From the NCBI GenBank assembly GCA_046290815.1, contig JBKBUF010000018.1, forward strand, positions 1 to 64,000: a stretch of DNA of 64,000 nt, given 5' to 3'. The notes under the pieces are model-generated. The model worked only from the letters and a program-made list of their open reading frames with translations. It was not told the origin of the DNA and did no database searches. This stretch comes from JBKBUF01 sp046290815 (lineage in GTDB: Bacteria; Bacteroidota; Bacteroidia; Cytophagales; Cytophagaceae). Shown piece after piece: positions 9,240 to 18,700 of this stretch. The translations under genes and the position numbers were made by a program. Position 1 is the stretch's first letter; the number at the start of each line of letters is the position of its first letter.

Positions 9240-9620
9240 TTAATTGTCTTTTTTGCCCTGATTTACCCAAGCTTCAATTTTTCTGATTTCGCAGGAATTA
9301 AGCTTGTTGCCATCTTTAGGCATTGGTGTAATTCCGGGACTGTGATTTATGGCTAATACTACTAACTCAGCATATGTCTTGAAATTATTAAAATCCTCAA
9401 GATTAATGCCAGGAGTCATAGTCTGATAGTTTGCTTCACCATGGCATGGGTAGCAATTAGTTTGTATAATTGGTTTGATCTTAAATTGGTAAGAAACATC
9501 CAATGTGTCAGTACATCTGATAAGTTCCTGTTCATTTTCATATCTGCAAGAAGCAAAGAAAAAGAGCAAAGGCAGGAAATAAATGCAAAATAGTATTTGA
9601 TGTATAGTTTTCTCTAGCAT
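9240..9620 (-). CDS. Monoheme cytochrome c lipoprotein
   Basis: A 126-residue protein with an N-terminal hydrophobic segment ending in a lipobox (FFASC, Cys25), so it should be a lipoprotein. The heme-binding motif CYPCH is at residues 56-60, and a Met in GITPMPKDGNKL about 40 residues later can serve as the second axial ligand. The fold resembles the short cytochromes that accompany Bacteroidota membrane enzymes. It is the first gene of the operon with YceI and DUF5777, 11 bp before the YceI start. The electron partner is unknown. Confidence 0.85.
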   Translation of the reverse strand: MLEKTIHQILFCIYFLPLLFFFASCRYENEQELIRCTDTLDVSYQFKIKPIIQTNCYPCHGEANYQTMTPGINLEDFNNFKTYAELVVLAINHSPGITPMPKDGNKLNSCEIRKIEAWVNQGKKDN

Positions 9621-9766
9621 TGGCCCATGTAATAAGGGCTTTAATTTAAATAAAAAATTCTTTCCTGATATTGAAACTAGCTAAAAAGTTGAGAAATTGA
9701 ATTTTTAAACATTATCATAATTGTTCTGTATATTAGTGAGTTATTTATTGAAAACGAAATAGCCAC

Positions 9767-10186
9767 ATGAAAAAAGTATTATGGGTATTGCTTATTATGG
9801 TTTTAGCCGGAATTGCATTTGCCATGTATGTATTTTATAAGCCACATAGAAATATTGTGCATGAAGATGCAGGTTTTAAATTAGGAGCAAATGAATTGTA
9901 TCTGAAATACCAGGAAGACGAAACAGCTGCCAACGAAAAATACCTTGATAAAGTGGTGCAGGTAGCGGGTAGGATTGATGAAATCACCACAGATCAAAAA
10001 GGTAATATGGTTTTAGTTTTGAAAAAAGAAGGTGAAATGTTTGGGGTCAGTTGTACTCTTGATGAAAGTAGCAGGAAATATGCGACAGATCTGAAAGCAG
10101 GGGATAAAATTATGCTTAAAGGAATAGTAACTGGTGGAGGCACAATGATGGATGTTGTCATGGTACAATGTCATATTGTGCGTTAA
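9767..10186 (+). CDS. OB-fold (tRNA_anti-like) exported or membrane-anchored protein
   Basis: A 139-residue protein with one N-terminal membrane segment (VLWVLLIMVLAGIAFAMYVFY) acting as a signal anchor. The rest, from about residue 35, resembles the tRNA_anti-like OB fold found in many Bacteroidota envelope proteins: a helix with YLKYQEDETAANEKYLDKVV, then strands including VQVAGRIDEI and KGIVTGGGTMMDVVMVQC. Because it is exported, binding tRNA is unlikely; the fold name is structural only. It stands alone, converging on the MazG-like gene 11 bp away. Function unknown. Confidence 0.7.
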   Translation: MKKVLWVLLIMVLAGIAFAMYVFYKPHRNIVHEDAGFKLGANELYLKYQEDETAANEKYLDKVVQVAGRIDEITTDQKGNMVLVLKKEGEMFGVSCTLDESSRKYATDLKAGDKIMLKGIVTGGGTMMDVVMVQCHIVR

Positions 10187-10197
10187 TGTTTCCCAGA

Positions 10198-10521
10198 CTA
10201 CAATTTGGGGTTTGATTTATGTCTGTCCTTGTCACGAATACTTTTCTTTTCCAGATTTTTCTTTAATGCATCGGTCAGATTAATTCCTGTTTGATTTGCC
10301 AGGCATATCAGAACAAACATGACATCAGCCATTTCATCGGCCAGGTCTATTTCTTTGTCTATTTCCTTGAAGGATTGTTCACCATATTTCCTCGCCATTA
10401 TTCTGGCTACTTCCCCCACCTCTTCCATTAAAATGGCGGTATTAGTAAGTTCATTGAAATATCTGACACCTGTGGTCTGGATCCATTGATCTACTGTATC
10501 TTGTGCTTCCTGTATAGTCAT
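10198..10521 (-). CDS. MazG-like nucleotide pyrophosphohydrolase
   Basis: A 107-residue all-alpha NTP pyrophosphohydrolase of the MazG-like family, which hydrolyses non-canonical or excess nucleoside triphosphates. The metal-binding motif is visible as EEVGE at 33-37 and E63-x2-D66 in DEMADVMF. The short single-domain length fits the MazG-like rather than full MazG group. Its start codon overlaps the stop of dtd by one base (TAATG), so the two genes are translationally coupled. Confidence 0.88.
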   Translation of the reverse strand: MTIQEAQDTVDQWIQTTGVRYFNELTNTAILMEEVGEVARIMARKYGEQSFKEIDKEIDLADEMADVMFVLICLANQTGINLTDALKKNLEKKSIRDKDRHKSNPKL

Positions 10522-10973
10522 TATTTTTTGTTTTTGGTATCAATGATAATGGTAACCGGCCCGTCATTTAGTAAGCCAACTTTCATGTCAGCTCCGAATT
10601 CTCCTGTTAAAACCGGTTTTCCAAGCTCGTTTTCACATTTTTTAATAAAGAAATCATACAAGGGAATGGCTTTTTCCGGTCTGGCTGCATCAATAAATGA
10701 GGGTCTGTTTCCCTTTTTGGTGCTTGCATGTAAAGTAAATTGACTTACAATTAATACATTTCCATCAATATCTTTAACCGAAAGATTCATTTTTCCTTCC
10801 AAATCAGAAAAAATCCGAAGATTTACAATTTTCTGACAAAGCCATTCAATATCCTCTTCATTATCTTCATGTGTAATGCCGAGAAGGATCAGAAGTCCTT
10901 TGCCAATAGATGATATTTTAATGCCATCGATCGTTACTGAGGCCTCGCTAACACGCTGGATAACCGCGATCAT
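10521..10973 (-). CDS. dtd: D-aminoacyl-tRNA deacylase
   Basis: Dtd removes D-amino acids mistakenly attached to tRNA. The two hallmark segments, SQFT at residues 77-80 and NDGPVT at 136-141, form the active site across the dimer. At 150 residues the length is normal. It is the first gene of a two-gene operon with the MazG-like pyrophosphohydrolase, pairing two quality-control enzymes. Confidence 0.95.
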   Translation of the reverse strand: MIAVIQRVSEASVTIDGIKISSIGKGLLILLGITHEDNEEDIEWLCQKIVNLRIFSDLEGKMNLSVKDIDGNVLIVSQFTLHASTKKGNRPSFIDAARPEKAIPLYDFFIKKCENELGKPVLTGEFGADMKVGLLNDGPVTIIIDTKNKK

Positions 10974-11194
10974 CGTCGTAGTTTTGATTAAATAAAAATT
11001 GAATTATCTTCGGTTTTCAAAGTATACAAAACCTAATTAAATACAGAATATTCATTAAAGCAAAAAATCCATACATAGAACAGGTTGGCTGATTAAAATC
11101 AAATATCTAAATTCAAAAAAAAACGTAAGTATAAAACTGTGCTCCAAAGCAAATTAATTCCTGTTCGGACACTAAATAGTTAAATCTTGAAAAT

Positions 11195-11650
11195 ATGTCT
11201 TGTAAACTTTTGATAGGTTATTTTAGTAAATGTTTAGTACTAATACTTCTTTGTACCGGAGTAAATTCATATTCTCAAAATTTAAAAAGGAATGAAGGGG
11301 ATATGCCTAAAGTTGCATTTTTTACGGATCATGGCGATTCTTTGAAGCCGCTACAATCGATGAGCAGAGGTAAGGAAACTTTGGTAAAGGTAGAACTGCA
11401 GGGAGGAATGGAGCGTGTAAGGCATCAATTGTTTCTTACATCAAAAAATGCAAAGGTCGTTAAAAATGATGAAGGTATTAATTTATTTACTGTGACTCCG
11501 TTGAACGACGAGTGGGTGGAATTAATAGTTGATGTTAAAACTCAGGAAGATTATTTTTACGTCAGAAATGATGGAAAGAAAAAGGAGATAATTAAGACGT
11601 ATCCTCCTAAAACATACATGGTAGGTTATGAGAAAGTACAGGTAAAATAA
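11195..11650 (+). CDS. Secreted hypothetical protein
   Basis: A 151-residue protein whose first 27 residues look like a signal peptide (CLVLILLCTGVNSYS, cleavage before QNL). The mature part seems to be a single beta-rich domain (VKVELQGGMERVRHQLFL, LNDEWVELIVDV, YMVGYEKVQV). I do not recognise a family. It lies 24 bp upstream of the GH63-type glycosidase on the same strand and may share its transcript, but a functional link is not shown. Confidence 0.6.
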   Translation: MSCKLLIGYFSKCLVLILLCTGVNSYSQNLKRNEGDMPKVAFFTDHGDSLKPLQSMSRGKETLVKVELQGGMERVRHQLFLTSKNAKVVKNDEGINLFTVTPLNDEWVELIVDVKTQEDYFYVRNDGKKKEIIKTYPPKTYMVGYEKVQVK

Positions 11651-11674
11651 ATTTTAATTTTATATTTTCATTTC

Positions 11675-14323
11675 ATGGCAAAAATAGCAGAGTGGGAGAG
11701 AACCAGGAAAAATAAAGACAGCAGCAGTGCCTGGAAAAAATGGGGACCCTATCTTACCGAAAGGCAATGGGGGACAGTTCGCGAAGATTATAGTGCAGAT
11801 GGGGCAGCCTGGGAATTTATTTCTCATGATATGGCAAGAAGCAGAGCCTACCGGTGGGGAGAGGAAGGGATAGCTGGAATTTCTGATAACAAATCTATAT
11901 TATGCTTTGCTTTATCGATGTGGAATGGTAAGGATGGCATTTTGAAAGAAAGACTTTTTGGTCTTACCGGAAATGAAGGAAACCACGGGGAAGACTGTAA
12001 GGAGTTGTATTATTATCTGGATAATACACCTACGCATTCCTACATGAAATATCTCTATAAGTATAGTCAACTGGAATATCCTTATGACAAAATTGTTGAG
12101 GAGACAAGAAAAAGAAGCAGGAAGGATCCCGAGTATGAAATTCTTGATTCCGGTATTTTTGATCAGAACAGATATTTTGATGTATTCATTGAATATGCTA
12201 AAGCAGATAAAGAGGATATTCTGGTAAAAATAACTGCAATAAACCGAGGGCCTGAGAAATCTACTATTCATTTGCTACCTACCATCTGGTTTAGAAATAC
12301 CTGGAACTGGGGATTTCAATGTTATCAACCTCAGATGTCGCAGGCTTCCAACAATCATATTTTTATTAAACATAAAAAGTCCGGGACATTTCATTTATAC
12401 ACCGACAGAACTGTGCCTTTACTGTTCTGTGACAATGAAACGAATTACAAAAAGTTATACAAGTTTGAAAATTCCAGTCCATTCTGTAAAGACGGAATAA
12501 ATGATTTCGTTGTGGACGGAGATAAGGATGCAATTAATCCTGAAAAGAAGGGCACAAAGGCATCTGCTCATTATTTTTTAGAATTGGAGCCGGGAGAACA
12601 AAAAGAAATAAGGTTACGCCTGAGCGATAAATCCCATGCTGCGCCGTTCAGAGATTTTCAGGAGTTATTTGAGTTAAGAAAATCAGAAGCGGATGAATTT
12701 TATAACTGGATCCAGCGGGATGTAAAAGATGAAGAGTTAAGAATGATTCAAAGACAGGCTTATGCCGGTATGCTTTGGGGTAAACAATTCTATTACTACA
12801 ACATCAGTCAATGGTTGGAAGGAGATCCGGGACAACCTACGCCACCTCCTGAAAGAAAACACAGAAGGAATATTACCTGGAGGCATTTGAATAACTCCAA
12901 TATTATATCCATGCCTGATAAATGGGAATATCCCTGGTATGCAGCATGGGATCTTGCATTTCATTGTATTCCTCTGGCTAGATTAGATCCTAATTTTGCA
13001 AAACGCCAGCTGGTAGTATTGCTTAGGGAATATTATATGCATCCCAATGGACAGATTCCGGCTTACGAATGGAATTTCAGTGATGTGAATCCTCCGGTAC
13101 ATGCCTGGGCATGTTATAAAGTTTATGAAATTGATAAAGAGATGAACAAAGGGAGAGGAGATATTGATTTTCTTGAAAGGGTGTTTCATAAGCTTTTACT
13201 TAATTTTACCTGGTGGGTTAATCAGAAAGATAAAGGTGGGAACAATATTTTTGAAGGGGGCTTTTTGGGTCTTGATAATATAGGAGTTTTTGACCGAAGT
13301 CAACCTTTACCTACCGGTGGACATATCGAACAGGCCGATGGAACAGCATGGATGGCCATGTACTCCTTGAATATGTTGAGGATCTCTACCGAGTTAGCTA
13401 TGTACAGGCCGGTTTATCAGGATACTGCTACTAAATTTTTTGAGCATTTTCTTTATATAGCAGGAGCATTGGCAGACATAGGCATGTGGGATGATCAGGA
13501 TAAGTTTTATTACGACATGCTACATTTGCCGGATGGCAAAAGCATGCCTCTGAAGATTAAATCCATGGTAGGGCTTATTCCGCTTTTCGCAGTGGAAATT
13601 ATACAGCCGGAAATGGTTCAGGAACTACCTGACTTTAAACGAAGGCTTGAGTGGGTTCTTGAAAATCGTCCTGATCTTGCAGCATCCATTTCCAGATGGT
13701 ATGAACACGGGAAAGGCGAAACAAGATTATTGGCTTTGATGAGAGGTAGTCGATTGAAGCAGGTGTTGCGTTGTGCCTTAAAGGAATCTGAGTTTTTGTC
13801 AGAGTATGGCATCAGGGCTTTATCTAAATTTCATAAAGATAATCCTTATCAATTTAAGCTGGATGGTCAGGTGCATACCGTATCGTATGTACCGGGAGAA
13901 TCTACTACGTCTTTATTCGGGGGTAACTCCAATTGGCGTGGTCCCATCTGGTTTCCGGTAAATTACCTATTTATTGAAAGTCTGATGAAGTATTACCAGT
14001 ATTTTGGTGATGAATATAAGATAGAGTATCCTGCAGAATCAGGATTTTTTTTGAATTTAAAAGAAATTGCAGCTAAACTTAGTGGTAGATTGCTGAAGAT
14101 CTTTACCAGAAATCAGGAAGGTAAAAGGCCGGTATTCGGGCATTATGAAAAACTGCAAAATGACCCTCATTTTAAAGATTATATTCTTTTCTATGAATAT
14201 TTCCACGGAGACGATGGTACAGGATTGGGTGCCTCACACCAAACCGGATGGACAGGGCTGATTGCGGAGCTGATTAATGAGTTCCATGTGCAGCCTGATA
14301 ATAGCGGTAGGCAATCCCAGTAG
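11675..14323 (+). CDS. GH63-type (alpha/alpha)6 glycoside hydrolase
   Basis: An 882-residue protein without signal peptide, matching the bacterial mannosyl-oligosaccharide-glucosidase-like (GH63, MGH1-type) family. The N-terminal beta domain covers roughly 1-330. The (alpha/alpha)6 barrel follows, with conserved stretches WEYPWYAAWDLAFHC, GQIPAYEWNFSDVNPP, EQADGTAWMAMYSLNM and GGNSNWRGPIWFPVNYL. The Asp of AWDLAFH and acidic residues around EWNFSD are candidate catalytic residues by analogy with the family. The likely role is hydrolysis of an alpha-linked glucoside or compatible-solute glycoside in the cytosol. Substrate cannot be read from sequence. Confidence 0.85.
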   Translation: MAKIAEWERTRKNKDSSSAWKKWGPYLTERQWGTVREDYSADGAAWEFISHDMARSRAYRWGEEGIAGISDNKSILCFALSMWNGKDGILKERLFGLTGNEGNHGEDCKELYYYLDNTPTHSYMKYLYKYSQLEYPYDKIVEETRKRSRKDPEYEILDSGIFDQNRYFDVFIEYAKADKEDILVKITAINRGPEKSTIHLLPTIWFRNTWNWGFQCYQPQMSQASNNHIFIKHKKSGTFHLYTDRTVPLLFCDNETNYKKLYKFENSSPFCKDGINDFVVDGDKDAINPEKKGTKASAHYFLELEPGEQKEIRLRLSDKSHAAPFRDFQELFELRKSEADEFYNWIQRDVKDEELRMIQRQAYAGMLWGKQFYYYNISQWLEGDPGQPTPPPERKHRRNITWRHLNNSNIISMPDKWEYPWYAAWDLAFHCIPLARLDPNFAKRQLVVLLREYYMHPNGQIPAYEWNFSDVNPPVHAWACYKVYEIDKEMNKGRGDIDFLERVFHKLLLNFTWWVNQKDKGGNNIFEGGFLGLDNIGVFDRSQPLPTGGHIEQADGTAWMAMYSLNMLRISTELAMYRPVYQDTATKFFEHFLYIAGALADIGMWDDQDKFYYDMLHLPDGKSMPLKIKSMVGLIPLFAVEIIQPEMVQELPDFKRRLEWVLENRPDLAASISRWYEHGKGETRLLALMRGSRLKQVLRCALKESEFLSEYGIRALSKFHKDNPYQFKLDGQVHTVSYVPGESTTSLFGGNSNWRGPIWFPVNYLFIESLMKYYQYFGDEYKIEYPAESGFFLNLKEIAAKLSGRLLKIFTRNQEGKRPVFGHYEKLQNDPHFKDYILFYEYFHGDDGTGLGASHQTGWTGLIAELINEFHVQPDNSGRQSQ

Positions 14324-14791
14324 CATTTTAGCCGTGAGTTTCTTCCCGGACTGATTTCCTTGGCTATATGAACGACTTTGCAGGGGATGATATATCCAAT
14401 ATCCAATCTTATATCTAATTCTAATTTCCTTTTTACGTTGAGGTTTCCTGCCTCTCTCTCCTGAGAATGCCTATTGTCCACTACCTACTGAATTGCCTGA
14501 TTGTCTACCGCCTATTAACTACCGACCTACGGGAATTTCTCCCACTTTTACCTCAAAATTCCTTTGTGTACTTTTTGGCTGTTTTTCAGTTACTTATATG
14601 CTCCCCTTGATCGTTTAATATTTGGCTTTCCACATTGCTTTTCCACATTTGGTGGAAAAAGTGTAACTTTTTGTGAAAAAACCAGTTATTTATCCACAAA
14701 GTGGAAGAAAGTGGGATGAAGTGGTTGACTTTCCATTTTAGTTTCCTAATTTTGTATAAGCGCGATTAAAATATTAGATCTGATATAATTA
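14324..14791 (+). other. Intergenic region upstream of the dcw cluster
   Basis: This 468-bp gap has no plausible gene. The first 300 bp are low-complexity pyrimidine-rich sequence. The last 140 bp contain several (A)AAGTG words and the mraZ promoter described separately. No clear terminator for the upstream glycosidase is seen. Confidence 0.6.
14700..14756 (+). promoter_or_regulatory. Putative mraZ promoter with MraZ boxes
   Basis: Three direct repeats with an exact 10-bp period occur: AAAGTGGAAG (14700), AAAGTGGGAT (14710) and GAAGTGGTTG (14720). MraZ is known to bind tandem repeats of this GTG-rich type with about 10-bp spacing in front of its own gene. A further AAAGTGT word lies near 14660. 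The repeats run into TTG at 14727-14729, which is 19 bp before TAATTTTG (14749-14756), an exact match to the Bacteroidota -7 consensus TAnnTTTG. Bound MraZ would cover the -33 element, implying autorepression of the whole cluster. Confidence 0.7.
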
Positions 14792-15241
14792 ATGTCTTAT
14801 TTCTCAAGCGAGTACGAGTGTAAGCTTGATGCTAAAGGTCGTTTGGTCCTACCAAGCCGCATCAAAAGCAACCTTCCGGAGGCTGCGGGAAATAATATTG
14901 TCCTTTCAAGAGGATTTGAACAATGTCTGGTAGTGTATCCGGTAACTGAATGGAAAAAGATCTTTTCCAAAGTTGCAGGGCTGAGTGAGTTCAATGAAGA
15001 GTATCGGAATTTTCAGAGGAGCTTTTTTAAAAATATAACTGAAGTAGAGCTTGACAGCCATGGAAGATTTGTTGTACCAAAGCTTTACCTCAAATATGCA
15101 GAGATAGATAAAGATGCCATAGTGGTGGGGGCAGGAAACAGAATAGAAATCTGGAATCCTGACAAATATGAGCAAAACCTGATCAGAGATCAGAAGGAGT
15201 TGTCGAAAATGGCCGAGAAGATCCTTTCATCGAATGAGTAA
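14792..15241 (+). CDS. mraZ: Transcriptional regulator MraZ
   Basis: A 149-residue protein with two AbrB-like SpoVT domains, each marked by the family signature: LDAKGRLVLPSRIK near residues 12-25 and LDSHGRFVVPKLYLKY near 88-103. MraZ forms a ring-shaped oligomer that binds repeats upstream of its own gene and regulates the division and cell wall cluster. As expected it is the first gene of that cluster, 90 bp before rsmH. Confidence 0.95.
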   Translation: MSYFSSEYECKLDAKGRLVLPSRIKSNLPEAAGNNIVLSRGFEQCLVVYPVTEWKKIFSKVAGLSEFNEEYRNFQRSFFKNITEVELDSHGRFVVPKLYLKYAEIDKDAIVVGAGNRIEIWNPDKYEQNLIRDQKELSKMAEKILSSNE

Positions 15242-15331
15242 TGTTGAATGCTGAATGCTTCACACATTTAGCAATGATAATATAATTACAGTTATAAGTC
15301 AGCATTTGACATTAAATAATAATCATTAGCA

Positions 15332-16234
15332 ATGCAGTATCATGTTCCGGTTCTCCTAAAGGAAAGTGTAGATGGTTTGGATATTAAACCCGGAGGGATA
15401 TATGTTGATCTGACATTCGGCGGAGGTGGTCATACTAGAGAAATATTAACAAGAATGAAGGGAGGCCACCTATATTCTTTCGATCAGGATCCGGATGCAG
15501 CAAAGAATGCAGAGTTAATAAAAGAAAGTTCTTTCACATTTATAGAAGCGAATTTCAGACACTTGAAAAGATTTCTGAAGTTGCATGGAGTAACCCAGGT
15601 TGATGGCATACTTGCGGATCTTGGAATTTCGAGTCATCAGATTGATGCTCCTGAAAGAGGATTTTCCACGAGATATGATGCCATGCTTGATATGCGTATG
15701 GACAAAGGTTCTGAACTTACGGCAGCAAAGGTGGTAAACGAATATTCTGAAGAGCAACTTCATAAAATTTTCGGAATGTATGGTGAAGTGAAAAATGCTA
15801 AAACACTTGCTGCGGCAATCAGGAGAGAGAGGGTAAAAAAGGAAATTACAACAGTTAATCAACTTAAGGATATCCTGACTCCGCTGGCACCAAAATTTAA
15901 GGAAAATAAATATTTCGCTCAGGTGTTTCAGGGACTGAGAATAGAGGTAAATCAGGAGTTGAAAGTATTGGAAGAATTGCTTCTTCAATCATCTGACTTG
16001 ATAAAAAAAGGGGGAAGGTTAAGTGTTATTTCTTACCATTCCCTGGAAGACAGACTGGTTAAAAATTACATAAATAAAGGAAAGTTTCATGGTGAAGTTG
16101 AGAAAGATATCTACGGAAATTTTGAAACACCTTTTGTAGCTGTAAATAAAAAACCAATAGTTCCGTCAGAGGAAGAGATAAAATTGAACAACAGAGCAAG
16201 AAGTGCTAAACTGAGAATTGCAGAAAAAACATAA
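15332..16234 (+). CDS. rsmH: 16S rRNA m4C1402 methyltransferase
   Basis: RsmH (MraW) methylates N4 of C1402 in 16S rRNA using S-adenosylmethionine. The SAM-binding segment YVDLTFGGGGHTREIL is at about residues 24-39, GILADLGISSHQ near 91-102, and the substrate region GQVFQGLRIEVN-like element (FAQVFQGLRIEVNQEL) near 194-209. SYHSLEDRLVKNY near 234-246 is also diagnostic. At 300 residues it is full length. It is the second dcw gene and is followed by ftsL after 5 bp. Confidence 0.96.
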   Translation: MQYHVPVLLKESVDGLDIKPGGIYVDLTFGGGGHTREILTRMKGGHLYSFDQDPDAAKNAELIKESSFTFIEANFRHLKRFLKLHGVTQVDGILADLGISSHQIDAPERGFSTRYDAMLDMRMDKGSELTAAKVVNEYSEEQLHKIFGMYGEVKNAKTLAAAIRRERVKKEITTVNQLKDILTPLAPKFKENKYFAQVFQGLRIEVNQELKVLEELLLQSSDLIKKGGRLSVISYHSLEDRLVKNYINKGKFHGEVEKDIYGNFETPFVAVNKKPIVPSEEEIKLNNRARSAKLRIAEKT

Positions 16235-16239
16235 ATGTT

Positions 16240-16608
16240 ATGGGAGCAAATTCTGTAAAACAACAACAGGAAGAAAAAAAGAACATTTTCAAAACCATGG
16301 AAAGTGTTGTTAGGCTTGACAAGATTTTCGAAGAAGGCCTTCCTGTGAAATATCTGCCTTACATTTTGTATGTATCCTGCTTCCTGATCTTTTACATAGG
16401 CAATACGCATTACGCGGAAAGAACAGTAAGAACGATTGATAAAGTAAAGGCAGAAGTAGATGATATGAGGGCAGATTACACTACACTCAAAGCGGAGCTA
16501 ATGTATGCCACCAAGCAGTCAGAAGTAGCAAAAAAAGTAAATATAATCGGACTTGAAGAAAGTCTTGTACCGCCAAATAAAATTATAATAGAAGAAGGTG
16601 AATATTAA
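16240..16608 (+). CDS. ftsL: FtsL-like division protein
   Basis: A 122-residue bitopic protein of the Bacteroidota FtsL_2 type. A charged cytoplasmic part (1-35) is followed by one membrane span (YLPYILYVSCFLIFYIG, about 39-55) and a short coiled-coil-prone periplasmic segment (RTIDKVKAEVDDMRADYTTL). It should act with FtsQ and FtsB-like partners as scaffold for septal peptidoglycan synthesis. Identification depends on position between rsmH and ftsI as well as topology, since FtsL sequences diverge strongly. It overlaps ftsI by 11 bp. Confidence 0.85.
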   Translation: MGANSVKQQQEEKKNIFKTMESVVRLDKIFEEGLPVKYLPYILYVSCFLIFYIGNTHYAERTVRTIDKVKAEVDDMRADYTTLKAELMYATKQSEVAKKVNIIGLEESLVPPNKIIIEEGEY

Positions 16609-18700
16609 AAAATCCATAGTGCTAAGAGTGAGGATAGCATTTTTGTTTATCCTGATATTCTCTTTTGCCATTATAGGAAAAATATTCTACATACAATTTG
16701 TGGAGGGTGAAAAGTGGAGAAAGATAGCTAAGGAAAATCTTGTTCAGTTCAGAAAAGTAAAAGCGACCAGAGGAAATATTTACTCAGACAACGGAAGTTT
16801 GCTGGCAACTTCATTGCCGTTTTATAAACTTGCATTCGATCCAACCATTCCTGATCAGGATACCTACAATCAGGGCCTTGATTCTTTATGTATGCTTTTG
16901 TCTTCATACTTTAAAGATAAATCAGCCAAAGATTACAAGATGAAAATCAGCAAAGCCAGAAATGAAAAAAGACATTACCTGGTTTTAAACAGCAGCATGA
17001 TTAATTACCAGGCGAAAAAGAGAATGTCTGACTGGCCGATTTTCAGAGAAGGAAGGCTAAAGGGTGGAGTAATATTTGAAAAGGTAGACAAACGTTTCAA
17101 GCCATTTTCTCACCTTGCCATGCGTACTGTAGGTTTTGTAAATGAAGACAACAGAGGAGCAGGACTTGAATATTCTTTTAACAAACAATTAGGTGGCATT
17201 GATGGTGAGGCGCTGTTTATGAAAATGGCGGGAGGAAGCTGGAAGCCTTTGCATGACAATACTGAAATAAGACCCAAACAGGGGATCGATATACAAACTA
17301 CTTTAAATATCAATATTCAGGATGTTGCTGAATCGTCATTGTTAAGACATCTTCAGTCACATAATGCTGATTACGGTTGTGTGATATTGATGGAAGTTGC
17401 AACCGGAGAAATAAAGGCAATTGCTAACCTGGGAAAAATCGATGAAGGTGTTTATGCTGAAAATTATAATTATGCAGTCGGAAACCAGGGTTTGATCGAG
17501 CCTGGATCTACTTTTAAACTTGCTTCGGTGATCGCTCTGTTGGAAGATAGTAATATCCAACTTGATGATACAATAGAAACCGGAAATGGGGCTTTTGAAT
17601 TTTATGATCGCCTGATGACAGATTCAAAACCCGGAGGATACGGAACTATAACATTTCAACAGGCATTTGAAAAATCTTCCAACATCGCCATTTCCAGAAA
17701 GGTGGTGGAGCATTTTGGTTTGAAGCCTCAAAGGTTTATTGATTATCTGAAGGGGATGGGCATAACAGAAAAGCTGGGATTTCAGATGGAAGGGGAAGCA
17801 GCTCCTTACATCAAAAATCCGGGGCAGAAAAGCTGGAGTGGCATTACATTGCCATGGATGTCTATAGGTTACGAATTAAAACTTTCGCCTTTGCAGATAC
17901 TTACTTTGTATAATGCAGTTGCCAATGATGGCAAAATGATTCAGCCAATAATAGTTAAAGAGTCTAAAGTAGCAGACAAGACAATAGAGACATTCAAACC
18001 TAAGGTAATCAAAGAACAGATTTGTTCTGAAGAAACACTTGAGAAGGTAAAGGTAATGTTGGAAGGTGTTGTTTCCAGAGGTACTGCAATGAACATTAAT
18101 AACTCAGTATATAAGATTGCCGGTAAAACCGGTACCGCTCAGAAAATTAAAAACGGCCAGTATATCAAAAACTATTATTGTTCATTTGCAGGATATTTTC
18201 CGGCTGATAAACCTAAATACAGCTGTATAGTTGTAATTGATAATCCTCAGGGATATGCACGATATGGAAGTGATGTGGCAGCTCCTGTTTTTAAGGAAAT
18301 AGCGGATAAAGTTTATGCGACCGATCTGGATCTCCATAAGCCGATTGCAAGGAAACAATATAAGTCCAATGAAGGTGTGTTTCCGGTGATAAGGGCAGGT
18401 CTTCAACAGGATTTGAGCTTTTTGTGTAACGAGATGGGAATTTCAAATCATAATCATGCAGGTGGAGAAGAGTGGGTGGTAGCACGAGCAAAAGACAATG
18501 CGGTAATGTGGTCGGCAAAGAAACTTCAGGATGGACTTGTTCCTGATGTTTCAGGTATGACAATCAGAGACGCTATATACATTTTGGAGAATAAGGGGTT
18601 GTTGGTAAAATTTTCCGGACATGGCAGGGTGAAAGAACAATCACTACCGCCCGGGATAAAAATAGTAAGAGGCAGTACTATTCATTTGATGTTAGACTAA
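16598..18700 (+). CDS. ftsI: Septal peptidoglycan transpeptidase (PBP3/FtsI) with PASTA domain
   Basis: A 700-residue class B penicillin-binding protein that crosslinks peptidoglycan at the division septum. One N-terminal membrane span (AFLFILIFSFAIIGKIFYIQF) is followed by the dimerisation domain and the transpeptidase domain, with active-site SxxK at Ser304 (STFK), SSN at 360-362 and KTGT starting at Lys510. A single PASTA domain (VPDVSGMTIRDAIYILENKG) fills about 640-700, as is usual in Bacteroidota. The best start is a GTG inside the end of ftsL, preceded by a GAAGAAGG purine run. The stop directly abuts the murE start. Confidence 0.94.
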   Translation: MNIKKSIVLRVRIAFLFILIFSFAIIGKIFYIQFVEGEKWRKIAKENLVQFRKVKATRGNIYSDNGSLLATSLPFYKLAFDPTIPDQDTYNQGLDSLCMLLSSYFKDKSAKDYKMKISKARNEKRHYLVLNSSMINYQAKKRMSDWPIFREGRLKGGVIFEKVDKRFKPFSHLAMRTVGFVNEDNRGAGLEYSFNKQLGGIDGEALFMKMAGGSWKPLHDNTEIRPKQGIDIQTTLNINIQDVAESSLLRHLQSHNADYGCVILMEVATGEIKAIANLGKIDEGVYAENYNYAVGNQGLIEPGSTFKLASVIALLEDSNIQLDDTIETGNGAFEFYDRLMTDSKPGGYGTITFQQAFEKSSNIAISRKVVEHFGLKPQRFIDYLKGMGITEKLGFQMEGEAAPYIKNPGQKSWSGITLPWMSIGYELKLSPLQILTLYNAVANDGKMIQPIIVKESKVADKTIETFKPKVIKEQICSEETLEKVKVMLEGVVSRGTAMNINNSVYKIAGKTGTAQKIKNGQYIKNYYCSFAGYFPADKPKYSCIVVIDNPQGYARYGSDVAAPVFKEIADKVYATDLDLHKPIARKQYKSNEGVFPVIRAGLQQDLSFLCNEMGISNHNHAGGEEWVVARAKDNAVMWSAKKLQDGLVPDVSGMTIRDAIYILENKGLLVKFSGHGRVKEQSLPPGIKIVRGSTIHLMLD

